NCBI GenBank assembly: GCA_026786125.1 | Contig: JAJAYU010000028.1 | Coordinates: 1-8,214, forward strand | Length of the DNA stretch: 8,214 bases | Direction: 5' to 3' | Origin: Chamaesiphon sp. | Lineage (GTDB): Bacteria > Cyanobacteriota > Cyanobacteriia > Cyanobacteriales > Chamaesiphonaceae | Shown: piece by piece, positions 1 to 6,673 of the stretch | Position numbering within the stretch: the first letter of the stretch is position 1 | Layout of the letters: each line of letters opens with the position of its first letter | Made by a program: the position numbers and the translations under genes | Notes under the pieces: model-generated | Database searches by the model: none | The model's input: only the letters and a program-made list of their open reading frames with translations | What the model was told of the DNA's origin: nothing

Positions 1-58
1 GGTTCGTTGTTTTTAACAATTCGTCCTTGGATAGAGGTAGTCATAAATGGGAGGGGGG

Positions 59-106
59 TGGATGGGTGGATGGGTGGATGGGTGGATGGGTGGATGGGTG
101 GATGGG
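59..106. repeat. Tandem repeat, 6 perfect copies of TGGATGGG
   Basis: Six uninterrupted copies of an 8-bp G-rich unit lie downstream of the transporter gene, which is read leftwards. No reading frame runs through them. Such short tandem arrays are common in cyanobacterial intergenic DNA and are prone to slippage. The strand shown is G-rich, with GGG runs every 8 bases, so it could form a G-quadruplex; that is inference. Confidence 0.95.
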
Positions 107-148
107 CACTGGAGTAATGGGTAATGAAGTAACCCCTTACTCCAGTGC
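106..148. repeat. Inverted repeat (hairpin) downstream of the ABC transporter
   Basis: The arms at 106-121 and 133-148 (gcactggagtaatggg and ccccttactccagtgc) pair at 15 of 16 positions around an 11-nt loop. It begins 31 nt beyond the stop codon of the leftward operon and could end or stabilise that transcript. Neither strand has a run of T after the stem, so it is not a canonical intrinsic terminator. Confidence 0.8.
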
Positions 149-175
149 CTAAAACCTAAAACCTAAAACCTAAAG
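148..175. repeat. Heptanucleotide tandem repeat, 4 copies of CCTAAAA
   Basis: Three perfect CCTAAAA units are followed by CCTAAAG, directly beside the hairpin and 3 nt short of the transporter stop codon. It resembles the short tandem heptamers typical of cyanobacterial genomes. No function can be read from it. Confidence 0.9.
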
Positions 176-178
176 CCT

Positions 179-2383
179 TTAATGAGTGCCAATCAATTGG
201 GTATAAACGCCAGAGCTGCTGCGTAACTCCTCGTGGGTACCACGTTGCACCACCTTCCCCTGTGCTAAGACGATAATTTCGTCGCAATCGCGGATAGTAC
301 TGAGTCGGTGCGCGACGACGATGCAGGAACAACCGCGACGGCGGAGATTGCGATCGATGATTTGCTCGGTTTCGGCATCGAGCGCGCTGGTTGCTTCGTC
401 AAGTACCAATACGGCTGGATTTCTGACTAAGGCTCTGGCAATTTCTAATCGTTGGCGTTGTCCGCCGCTTAAATTTCTGCCGCCTTCACTGAGTTGGCAA
501 TTGTAGCCTCCAGGCATATTCAAAATCAGATCGTGGATGGCGGCATCCTCGCAGGCTTTAATCAGATCTACTTCGGGTACTGTGGGATCCCAAAGGGTGA
601 GATTTTCTCTGACAGTGCCAGCAAACAGAAATATTTCTTGCTCGACCATTGCGAGGGAACTAGCGAGGACGGGGCGAGAAATTTGGTGGCGTTGAATGCC
701 ATCTAACAGAATATCTCCCGACCAAGATTGATATAGTCCGGTTACTAACTTAGCTACCGTAGACTTACCCGAACCGCTACCGCCGACGAGGGCGACTCTT
801 TGACCTGGGTTGAGGGTTAGGTTCAAATCTTGAATTAGTGGCTCTCCCAGGCGATTGTAGCCGAAGGTAAGGTTTTGCAATTCCACATAGCCTGACAATT
901 TAAAGGAATCTTGGCTATAAACTTGTAAGCTGCTGCCAGCATCGATTTCCCGTTCGGCTTCGGGATCGATCGGATTTTCCAAGACATCATCCAAGCGGGT
1001 TAAGTCGGCTTCTAGCTCTTGCAATGTACTGCCAAAATTCACCAAGTTGTTGACAGGTTTGAGAAATTCCAGGGTGAGGGCTTGGTAGGCAATCAGTCGC
1101 CCAATACTGAGGGTACCTTCCATCACCCGATATCCACCGAGGACTAAAATCGAGGTGACAGCTAGAGAGGTGAGGACTGTGGGTAGTGCCCCTAGCAATC
1201 GGGTGGGGAGTCCTAGTTCTTGTTGGGCGTTGATGGTTTTGGCATAGTAGCCAGCAAATTTTGCAAATAAGTCCGCTTCTAAGCCGCTGGCTTTGACTGT
1301 TTCGATCGTTTGAATGCCACTAATCGCTACTCCAGCAACTTTCCCCGTTTCTTGAGAGAGTCTAGTATTCGCATCGACGCGGTTGCGAGAGAGGGCTTGT
1401 AGTGCGATAAAGTTAGCGGCGGCAAAGACGATCGCAATCCAGGTCAACAGCGGATCGTAGAAGAACATAATGATGGCATAAAAAATCATCGCGATCGCAT
1501 CGATGACCGTGGTTGCCAACTGCCCAGAGAGGGTTACTGCCACTTTATTATTCAGTTGAGCGCGACTGCTAATTTCCCCGGCAAAGCGTTGAGCATAAAA
1601 TCCGACGGGTAAGCGAATTGTATGCCACAAAAATTGACCTGATAGAGTAACAGAAAGCTTGAGCAATAATCGACGCAAATAAGTCAGCCGCAAGCGTGCT
1701 AATAGTCCCGTCAGCAATGCTGTAAACACCATGCCGATGAGCAGCGGACGCAACCAATCAGTGCGATTTTCGATTAAGATTTCATCGATAAATACTTGCA
1801 TGAAAGCTGGCACTGCCATCCGGGGAATCGTCAGGAGTAGTCCGGTAATCAAGCAGAAAATCAAAGCCGATCGCGAGCTTTTTAAGCGGGAGGTTAAACT
1901 AGGGAGCAGTCCCTTTTTTTTCCCGCCTTTGTGAAATTCTGCCCCTGGTTCCATCACCAGTGCTACGCCAGTAAATCCGCGATCGAATTCATCGAAAGTA
2001 ACTTTTTTTGGCCCTACGGCTGGGTCATTGAGATAGACATTTTTACCGACAAACCCTTCAACCACCAAAAAGTGATTGAAGTTCCAAAAGGCGATAAACG
2101 GGGGTTTAATCGTTTGGACATCTTCGATCGATTTTTTAAATCCTTTGGCATCTAAACCATATAACCGAGCAGCCTTGAGGACGTTCGATGCTTTACTACC
2201 ATCTCTCGATACGCCACATTCGACTCGTAATTCTGTCAGGGGCACGATCCGACCGTAATAGCTCAAGATAATGCCTAGTGCCGCCGCCCCGCATTCGACC
2301 GCTTCCATTTGCAATACTGTAGGAGTCCGCACTCGACCGGATTGTTTGGGTGGCTTGGCGTTAGAAATTGCTGCTGTTTGCAT
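179..2383 (-). CDS. NHLM-type peptidase-containing ABC transporter (C39 peptidase, permease, ATPase)
   Basis: This 734-residue inner-membrane protein should remove the leader of the RiPP precursor and export the core. An N-terminal C39 peptidase (about 18-145) has the expected catalytic set: Q25 and C31 in the LQMEAVECGAAAL stretch, H104 in FNHFLVVEG, and D120 in LNDPAVG. A six-helix ABC permease follows (about 170-465). The ATPase (about 498-734) has Walker A GGSGSGKST at 534-542, Q-loop Q582, signature LSGGQ at 638-642, Walker B ending D662-E663, D-loop SALD and H692. Every motif is intact and length is normal for the family (TIGR03796-like, NHLM ABC1). The gene starts 6 nt after the hlyD-like stop, so the two are co-transcribed. 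The Shine-Dalgarno is weak: AGGA in the end of the upstream gene, about 13 nt from ATG. The second NHLM ABC subunit (ABC2) is not in the window. Confidence 0.95.
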   Translation of the reverse strand: MQTAAISNAKPPKQSGRVRTPTVLQMEAVECGAAALGIILSYYGRIVPLTELRVECGVSRDGSKASNVLKAARLYGLDAKGFKKSIEDVQTIKPPFIAFWNFNHFLVVEGFVGKNVYLNDPAVGPKKVTFDEFDRGFTGVALVMEPGAEFHKGGKKKGLLPSLTSRLKSSRSALIFCLITGLLLTIPRMAVPAFMQVFIDEILIENRTDWLRPLLIGMVFTALLTGLLARLRLTYLRRLLLKLSVTLSGQFLWHTIRLPVGFYAQRFAGEISSRAQLNNKVAVTLSGQLATTVIDAIAMIFYAIIMFFYDPLLTWIAIVFAAANFIALQALSRNRVDANTRLSQETGKVAGVAISGIQTIETVKASGLEADLFAKFAGYYAKTINAQQELGLPTRLLGALPTVLTSLAVTSILVLGGYRVMEGTLSIGRLIAYQALTLEFLKPVNNLVNFGSTLQELEADLTRLDDVLENPIDPEAEREIDAGSSLQVYSQDSFKLSGYVELQNLTFGYNRLGEPLIQDLNLTLNPGQRVALVGGSGSGKSTVAKLVTGLYQSWSGDILLDGIQRHQISRPVLASSLAMVEQEIFLFAGTVRENLTLWDPTVPEVDLIKACEDAAIHDLILNMPGGYNCQLSEGGRNLSGGQRQRLEIARALVRNPAVLVLDEATSALDAETEQIIDRNLRRRGCSCIVVAHRLSTIRDCDEIIVLAQGKVVQRGTHEELRSSSGVYTQLIGTH

Positions 2384-2389
2384 AATTTA

Positions 2390-4009
2390 CTAATAAATTC
2401 CTGTAACTGATTTGAAGATTGGCAGGATGTAAGAAATCGGTACCACTTCTCCGACGCTGACCCGAACTTGTACGGTAGTACCCGAAGACAACTTGAGATC
2501 TGGGCCGTTGGAGGAAGACCATTTGTAGCCGCTGTTGGTCTGGGCGGTATCTAGGTCGGCAAACACCTGGACGGGAGCTTTACCACCGGACGAGAGACTT
2601 TCAGCTAGACTCTCAGCCAGCCCTTGGTTGCCGATAATATTGGCCATATCCTGTCCTGTCACGGGAAAAGATGTCACCTCGCTGACCTTACCGACAATGC
2701 CGCCGAACCGTTCGCGCTTAACTAAACTGGGAGTGATTTGAACTTCCATCCCAGGTTTAACTTGCTGTCCATCTTTATCGGCAAAATAGATCGCACTCAT
2801 TAGTTTTGCTTCGTTCCCTTTGGAATTAATCGACCCCAATCGCGTTCCAGCCGTCACGATCTGTCCGGGTACGACCGATAGTTGAATGACTTTCCCGTCG
2901 TAATCACTGACAATCTGGGTTTTGAGTTGGATTTCGCGTTGTAACTGAGCAATTTTGCGATTGACCTCTTCAATATTATTTTTACTAGTAAAAGTTGCCT
3001 CTAATTCGTCTTGAGTTAATTTAGCCAGTTGACTGTTGATATCTTGGAGCTTAGTTTTAAGTTCGTCGATCGTATTGAGGCTTTGCAAAAATTGGCGTTG
3101 AATATCGATGCGTTGAACTTGAATTTCTTGGCGTTTGCTGCTAAGTTCGTTGCTTCTATTTACCCCGTCTAAATATTGGCGTTCGGTGTTCACCCGTTCG
3201 ACATCTAGCTCTTTTACTTGAGATTCGAGGGTCGATATTTGGGTTAGACTATCGAGATAATCTTTTTGAGCGGCTAACATAATATCCGCACTGACAATTC
3301 TTTGCTCGTACAATTTGCGGCGGGCTGCTAATTGTACTTCCAGATTTGGCAATAGTTTTTTAATGCGGGCTAAACCTTGAGTGAGTCCCACTCTTTTTTG
3401 GTCGAGCGAAACGAAGCTTCTTTGGCGTAAATTCGGTAAAACTTGGCGATCGCTACTCAGTCTTTTATCGATAACACTGAGGTTTTGCGCTAATAATCCT
3501 AGATTTTTTTGACGCAAGACGGGAATAATCGTCTCTCGTTTTAAGGTAGTTTCGAGGTTGACTTTCTGTTTGGCTAAATTTTCTCGTTGTGAAGCTAGTC
3601 GGGTGGTGCGGACTAAATCGCTTTCTTTGGCTTGACTGACTAATCGATCGAGCTTTTCGCGTTCCTGTTTGAGTTGCTGTTCTAACGAAGGCTGGCTAAT
3701 GGTGCCGATAATGTCGCCTTTTTTAATTACAGCTCCCGATTTAATATTTAGTTTGAGAATCGTACCGTCGCTGGGAGCTTGAAATTGCACGACGCTGCGA
3801 GGATAGATCAGCACACCTTGTCCAGAGACGGTGAGGGGCAGCCGTCCAAAGATGCTCCACAGCAAGCCAGTCGCAACTAGAGATCCCAATCCAGCCAGCG
3901 GTAGCCAAGCTCGCGGATTGACGACATTCATCAGTTGGTCGAGCCGTTCTGGCGAGGATAGGCGTTCTAGCGATTCGTCTCGAAATAGTTTTTTGGTTGA
4001 GTCTGACAT
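2390..4009 (-). CDS. NHLM-type HlyD-family membrane fusion protein
   Basis: This 539-residue periplasmic adaptor is the partner of the peptidase/ABC transporter encoded directly downstream. A short cytoplasmic N-terminus (1-33) precedes one membrane segment (about 34-54, LPLAGLGSLVATGLLWSIFG). The first half of a lipoyl-like domain follows (about 75-106, QAPSDGTILKLNIKSGAVIKKGD), then a very long, charged, Leu/Gln-rich coiled-coil region (about 108-365), the second lipoyl half (about 366-395, DGKVIQLSVVPGQIVTAGT), and a beta-barrel and membrane-proximal region (about 400-530). The order matches the NHLM secretion protein family (TIGR03794-like). The coiled coil is long enough to reach an outer-membrane channel of TolC type, none of which is encoded here. 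The ATG at 4009 fits the family N-terminus, but no clear Shine-Dalgarno precedes it. The repeat-filled gap begins just upstream. Confidence 0.93.
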   Translation of the reverse strand: MSDSTKKLFRDESLERLSSPERLDQLMNVVNPRAWLPLAGLGSLVATGLLWSIFGRLPLTVSGQGVLIYPRSVVQFQAPSDGTILKLNIKSGAVIKKGDIIGTISQPSLEQQLKQEREKLDRLVSQAKESDLVRTTRLASQRENLAKQKVNLETTLKRETIIPVLRQKNLGLLAQNLSVIDKRLSSDRQVLPNLRQRSFVSLDQKRVGLTQGLARIKKLLPNLEVQLAARRKLYEQRIVSADIMLAAQKDYLDSLTQISTLESQVKELDVERVNTERQYLDGVNRSNELSSKRQEIQVQRIDIQRQFLQSLNTIDELKTKLQDINSQLAKLTQDELEATFTSKNNIEEVNRKIAQLQREIQLKTQIVSDYDGKVIQLSVVPGQIVTAGTRLGSINSKGNEAKLMSAIYFADKDGQQVKPGMEVQITPSLVKRERFGGIVGKVSEVTSFPVTGQDMANIIGNQGLAESLAESLSSGGKAPVQVFADLDTAQTNSGYKWSSSNGPDLKLSSGTTVQVRVSVGEVVPISYILPIFKSVTGIY

Positions 4010-4050
4010 GGTAATTAGTTGGGAGATGGGAGCGTTGATGAATTTGCTAG

Positions 4051-4334
4051 ACTTCGTTTGAGGTTGATTACCCCCCCAACCCCCCCTTATAAAGGCAGGG
4101 CTGATTCATTCCTTACCAGGCTTGAGTTGTCAAGATGAAAAGCAATTGATTTCGATCGAATAAATGGTGATTTCACCCTAAGAAATAACCACATTCATCT
4201 GACAATCGATCGCTTAGGGGATTGACAAATTCATTCCCTTTGGGAATGAAACAGCCCTGCCCTTATAAAGGGGGGGCTTTTCTTGCTCCCTCCCCTTTAT
4301 AAGGGGAGGGCTGGGGTGGGGTAAGGGACTACGC
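4051..4334. repeat. Foldback GC-rich intergenic repeat, copy 1 (split by an insertion)
   Basis: Copy 1 consists of 4051-4094 plus 4271-4334 and is nearly identical to copy 2 at 4482-4587. It runs from ACTTCG.TTGAGGTTGATTACC through C-runs and TTATAAAG to GGGGTAAGGGACTACGC. The halves are roughly complementary, so the unit can fold back on itself, and it contains a perfect 10-bp hairpin (4288-4297 with 4301-4310, loop TAT). A 166-bp element and a duplicated 10-bp target interrupt it. The HlyD-like gene starts 41 nt away. Confidence 0.9.
4095..4260. mobile_element. 166-bp MITE-like element with terminal inverted repeats and target duplication
   Basis: The ends GCAGGGCTGATTCATTCC (4095-4112) and GGAATGAAACAGCCCTGC (4243-4260) are inverted repeats with one mismatch. 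CCTTATAAAG flanks the element on both sides (4085-4094 and 4261-4270), a 10-bp direct duplication; depending on where the ends are drawn it could be 8 to 12 bp. Copy 2 of the surrounding repeat lacks the insert and shows the empty site, which makes the insertion clear. The right end also holds a 9-bp hairpin, TTCATTCCC-TTT-GGGAATGAA (4230-4250). There is no transposase frame, so it is non-autonomous. The parent transposase family is unknown. Confidence 0.85.
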
Positions 4335-4351
4335 TTGCTCTGACTTCACAC

Positions 4352-4473
4352 AGATCTGTAGGTTGGGTTGAAGCCCGCGAAACACAACACACTCAACGAT
4401 TACCTCCGGTAGGCTGTGCCAACGATGGTGTGGATGTTGGGTTTCACATTCGTTCTACCCAACCTACAAATCT
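4352..4473. mobile_element. MITE-like repeat with GTAGGTTGGGT ends
   Basis: The ends AGATCTGTAGGTTGGGT (4352-4368) and ACCCAACCTACAAATCT (4457-4473) are inverted repeats matching at 16 of 17 positions. The interior (GAAACACAACAC and GTGTGGATGTTGGGTTTC) is also partly self-complementary, so the whole unit folds back. Elements with GTAGGTTGGGT termini are, from memory, widespread in cyanobacterial intergenic DNA. The right edge continues into a 2.5-copy CTACAAAT tandem repeat (4464-4482). No coding capacity. Confidence 0.75.
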
Positions 4474-4481
4474 ACAAATCT

Positions 4482-4587
4482 ACTTCGGTTGAGGTTGATT
4501 ACCCCCCAACCCCCCCTTATAAAGGGGGGCTTTTCTTGCTCCCTCCCCTTTATAAGGGGAGGGCTGGGGTGGGGTAAGGGACTACGC
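4482..4587. repeat. Foldback GC-rich intergenic repeat, copy 2 (intact)
   Basis: This is the uninterrupted 106-bp partner of the repeat at 4051-4334. It has the same C-run, TTATAAA and G-run core and the same perfect 10-bp hairpin (4541-4550 with 4554-4563). It ends 16 nt beyond the stop codon of the leftward cNMP-domain gene and so lies in that transcript's 3' end. The stem is not followed by a T-run on either strand, so any terminator role is uncertain. Confidence 0.9.
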
Positions 4588-4603
4588 ATCCCCGCCAATA
4601 GAC

Positions 4604-5701
4604 TTAAACCGTCAAGCGTTTGAGCATCCAGTCAAATCGCGCACCGCCGAGGGTGAGATTGTCCATCGTGGCGAAATCGAGTTCATCTTCATAATCCACC
4701 GAAGCTGATAGACTTGCCCCTTGTCGATAGGGACTGCGCCCATAGCCCAAGCGACTAATCAATCCTTGCAGTCTGCTAGATAAGAGCATGGCTTGTACCC
4801 GATAAAAGCGAGCTGCGGTGCCGACATCTTGCTGTAACTTGAGGCGCAGTTGTTGTTGGGGAATTCTGAGCAAAACCGAATTTGCTAATGCGGTGACGGT
4901 AGCTGTAGAGATCGGGTTGTCTAAGGCGATCGATTCACCGACAATTTCACCGCGATCGAGTAGTAAGATCTCTCTACCGACCGAGGTGTCGCTATCTGGC
5001 GAACTTTCCAGCGCGGCGAAAATATTCAACAGTCGATTTGATTTTTCCTCTTTAACAAAGACCGAAAGGGTACCTTGCAGGATGATATAAAGATCCTCGA
5101 TTTGCTCTCCAGCGCGAATTAACACTCGATCGCAATCGATTTCAGCCAATCTCCCAGCACCCAGCATCCAGTCCACATCGCTATCGCTGAGTTCTCCAAA
5201 AATTAACGGTACATCCTGGAGGGGTTGAGCCTGTCCCATTTTGGGGCGTAAAAAGTACCGTACCAAGCGCGAGAACCGCTCTAATAGCAATATCGCGATC
5301 GCCCGATAAAATCTCGCTGCAAACCCGACATCCTCAGCGATTTTCGCGCTCAGTGCCGCACGATCGACTGCCAATACCGTCGAGTTCTCGGCAGCTCTGA
5401 TGGTCATCGCAGCAGCGGTTAACTCGACCCCTGGAATATTGCCCAAGACATCTCCAGGCAAGAAGCGGACGATTTCTCGCTCTAAATCGACATCCTCCTC
5501 AAGTGCTGCAAACGCCAGCCCCAATCTTCCCCCTTGGTTTTGGTTGATGCTGCCGACGAGTTCGCCGCTAATTAGTAAGTAGAAAAAATGAGGCGATCGC
5601 GCTTCGATCGGGATATTTCCCGCCCAAATTTGCTGTGGGTGCCCGTTTTGCTTGAGCCATTGAATATCACTATTACTTAACTGATTGAGAAATATATCCA
5701 T
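4604..5701 (-). CDS. Tandem cyclic-nucleotide-binding-domain protein, bacteriocin-transport associated
   Basis: This soluble 365-residue protein has two cNMP-binding-like (CAP_ED) beta-barrels, about 8-150 and 168-318. The repeats align well: LSNSDIQWL with LSDSDVDWM, FYLLISGELV with LYIILQGTLS, and DVGFAARFYRAIAILL with DVGTAARFYRVQAMLL. A short acidic linker and the tail GGARFDWMLKRLTV follow. There is no DNA-binding, kinase or membrane segment. It matches the cyanobacterial family TIGR03896 (bacteriocin-type transport-associated protein), which accompanies NHLM transport operons and has no known function. The phosphate-binding Arg of true cAMP sites is absent in both domains (repeat 2 reads GESIALDNPISTATV), so classic cAMP binding is doubtful. 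ATG at 5701 has a good Shine-Dalgarno. A 594-nt repeat-filled gap separates it from the hlyD-like gene, so cotranscription is uncertain. Confidence 0.88.
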   Translation of the reverse strand: MDIFLNQLSNSDIQWLKQNGHPQQIWAGNIPIEARSPHFFYLLISGELVGSINQNQGGRLGLAFAALEEDVDLEREIVRFLPGDVLGNIPGVELTAAAMTIRAAENSTVLAVDRAALSAKIAEDVGFAARFYRAIAILLLERFSRLVRYFLRPKMGQAQPLQDVPLIFGELSDSDVDWMLGAGRLAEIDCDRVLIRAGEQIEDLYIILQGTLSVFVKEEKSNRLLNIFAALESSPDSDTSVGREILLLDRGEIVGESIALDNPISTATVTALANSVLLRIPQQQLRLKLQQDVGTAARFYRVQAMLLSSRLQGLISRLGYGRSPYRQGASLSASVDYEDELDFATMDNLTLGGARFDWMLKRLTV

Positions 5702-5707
5702 GTAATT

Positions 5708-5714
5708 CCACCTT
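5708..5714 (-). promoter_or_regulatory. Ribosome binding site of the cNMP-domain gene
   Basis: AAGGTGG on the minus strand lies 6 nt before the ATG at 5701 and supports that start. Confidence 0.7.
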
Positions 5715-5844
5715 TTGAATTGGAAGCTCTAACCGGATGTTTGTTAATCTAGAAGCGGCTCAAGTAAGCTAATAATTGTCTTCAATCTTACGTCGATCTA
5801 TCTAGCGATCGCAATGGTCAAAGGTACTCAATCGGCTTAAAGCA

Positions 5845-5882
5845 GAACTTTCCAGAACTTTACTGAACTTTCTCAGAACTTT
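5845..5882. promoter_or_regulatory. Four helically phased GAACTTT direct repeats, likely operator
   Basis: GAACTTT begins at 5845, 5855, 5865 and 5876, spacings of 10, 10 and 11 bp, so all copies face the same side of the helix; three are preceded by CA. Tandem 7-8 bp half-sites with a 10-11 bp period are the usual layout for response regulators of the OmpR/PhoB class, but the sequence is not the cyanobacterial Pho-box consensus. The array ends 74 nt before the first precursor ATG and lies 143 nt from the cNMP-domain start, so it could control either or both divergent genes. The cognate regulator is unknown. Confidence 0.55.
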
Positions 5883-5933
5883 TGTTTCGGATCGAAGACC
5901 TGACTTTTTCTAAGTTTTTAGTTATTGATTTTT

Positions 5934-5939
5934 TAAAAT
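5934..5939 (+). promoter_or_regulatory. Candidate -10 element for the precursor gene
   Basis: TAAAAT sits in an AT-rich stretch downstream of the GAACTTT array, without a recognisable -35 box, as is common for activator-dependent promoters. TAGCAT at 5943-5948 is an alternative. Either would start the transcript only a few to about 11 nt before ATG 5957, which favours translation from ATG 5996. Confidence 0.3.
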
Positions 5940-5956
5940 AACTAGCATAGGATTGA

Positions 5957-6346
5957 ATGCAGAACGAGTCCATTGCTATCTACAGAAAAAATAACATGAA
6001 ATTAGACACAGCCCAAAAAAGCCAAGCCATCGAAGCATTACGCAAACGCTCGGAATTTGAAAATGGTTTGGCAATCAAAGCCTATGAAGATGAAACTTTT
6101 AAGCAACAACTGTTAGCAGATCCTAAGAAAATCTACGCACAGGAATTGGGAACAACTATTCCCGACTCATTCAAAATTGAAGTGCTTGAAGAAAAACCAA
6201 ACACGATCTATCTGGTGTTACCTAAAGAGAACGAACCAGCAGGGGCAGACGGAGAACTTTCTGATGAATCTCTCGAAGCAGTAGCTGGTGGGGGATGGAT
6301 TTTCGGGCGTAGTAGTGGTAATAGTTGGGGGTTTATAAATTTCTAG
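5957..6346 (+). CDS. RiPP precursor peptide with nitrile-hydratase-like leader (NHLP)
   Basis: The reading frame gives 129 residues from ATG 5957 (AGGA 4 nt upstream, rather close) or 116 from ATG 5996, which better matches the usual leader start (MKLDTAQKSQAIEAL). In the 116-residue numbering, the leader has the NHLP pattern: helical, charged N-terminus, YEDETFKQQLLADPKKIY at 30-47, GTTIPDSFKIEVLEE, then NTIYLVLP at 69-76. It closes with LSDESLEAVAGG at 88-99. The predicted core is GWIFGRSSGNSWGFINF (17 residues, 100-116). The GG motif suits the C39 peptidase of the divergent transporter gene. The core has no Cys or Thr, so it is no ordinary lanthipeptide; it has two Trp, three Phe, two Ile, two Asn and four Gly besides the cleavage motif. 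The next gene on this strand encodes a PoyD-like epimerase, which makes D-residues in the core the likely modification. The single Arg could become ornithine if an arginase exists elsewhere. Confidence 0.9.
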   Translation: MQNESIAIYRKNNMKLDTAQKSQAIEALRKRSEFENGLAIKAYEDETFKQQLLADPKKIYAQELGTTIPDSFKIEVLEEKPNTIYLVLPKENEPAGADGELSDESLEAVAGGGWIFGRSSGNSWGFINF

Positions 6347-6418
6347 TAGTACTGAAAGCGGGACAATATCTCCGAATATTGCACTCGCTCTCATCTTCTA
6401 TCCTTCCTCCCGACTTGG

Positions 6419-6440
6419 GCTACGGTGTGGACACCGTAGC
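6419..6440. repeat. Perfect 10-bp hairpin downstream of the precursor gene
   Basis: GCTACGGTGT and ACACCGTAGC are exact complements around a 2-nt GG spacer, 72 nt after the precursor stop codon. Only TTT follows the stem, so it is a weak terminator at best. It could protect the precursor mRNA 3' end or lower read-through into the epimerase gene; both are inference. Confidence 0.8.
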
Positions 6441-6461
6441 TTTAGAATGAAGGGTTGATGG

Positions 6462-6631
6462 GGGTCAGCTCACATCTTGCACCAGTTTGAACATACTAGT
6501 GCTAACCGTAGATCCAGGGTACCCACAAGGGGCACCCCTACAAGTTATCTGTAGGGGTACCCTTCATGGGTACCCTAAGATCTACGCTTAGTAATAGTCT
6601 GTATGTATTAGTGCAAGATGTGAGTAAGCCC
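6462..6631. mobile_element. 170-bp near-palindromic MITE-like element between precursor and epimerase
   Basis: The outer ends share CTCACATCTTGCAC (6469-6482) and its exact complement (6611-6624), extendable to 21 nt with 17 matches. Inner arms at 6508-6541 and 6551-6585 pair almost perfectly around a 9-nt loop and contain three GGGTACCC motifs. The 25 nt between outer and inner arms are the same length on both sides and partly complementary, so the whole element folds into one long hairpin. No frame of useful size and no transposase; no target duplication is evident. Together with the hairpin at 6419 this accounts for most of the 336-nt gap between the two genes. Confidence 0.8.
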
Positions 6632-6668
6632 ATAGAAAACGAAGTCTAATGGACAATCCTAATTTTGC

Positions 6669-6673
6669 AGGAG
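6669..6673 (+). promoter_or_regulatory. Ribosome binding site of the epimerase gene
   Basis: AGGAG lies 9 nt before ATG 6683. An in-frame TTG at 6665 overlaps the region just upstream of this site and would leave it inside the coding sequence, so the ATG is the better start. Confidence 0.75.

Noticed and set aside
59..106. Repeat array as a CRISPR
   Set aside because: Units are 8 bp, contiguous and without spacers; no cas genes are nearby.
148..175. CCTAAAA units as a telomere or linear replicon end
   Set aside because: Only four copies, internal to the sequence, with an ordinary gene ending directly beside them; the likeness to plant telomere repeats is coincidental.
321..2258. Small plus-strand frames inside the transporter gene
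   Set aside because: They lie antisense to well-conserved C39, permease and ATPase motifs and have no recognisable domains or ribosome binding sites.
4010..4603. A hidden gene between the HlyD-like and cNMP-domain genes
   Set aside because: The stretch is almost fully explained by foldback repeats and two MITE-like elements; I see no frame with a credible start or domain.
5845..5882. GAACTTT array as a CRISPR fragment or coding repeat
   Set aside because: Spacers of 3-4 bp are far too short, and no reading frame with a start covers it; helical phasing points to an operator.
5957..6346. Lanthipeptide or microcin-type precursor
   Set aside because: The core has no Cys or Thr and no lanthionine synthetase is present; leader and partner enzyme point to an epimerised NHLP peptide.
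6419..6440. Canonical Rho-independent terminator
   Set aside because: The stem is perfect but the 2-nt loop is too tight and only three T follow it.
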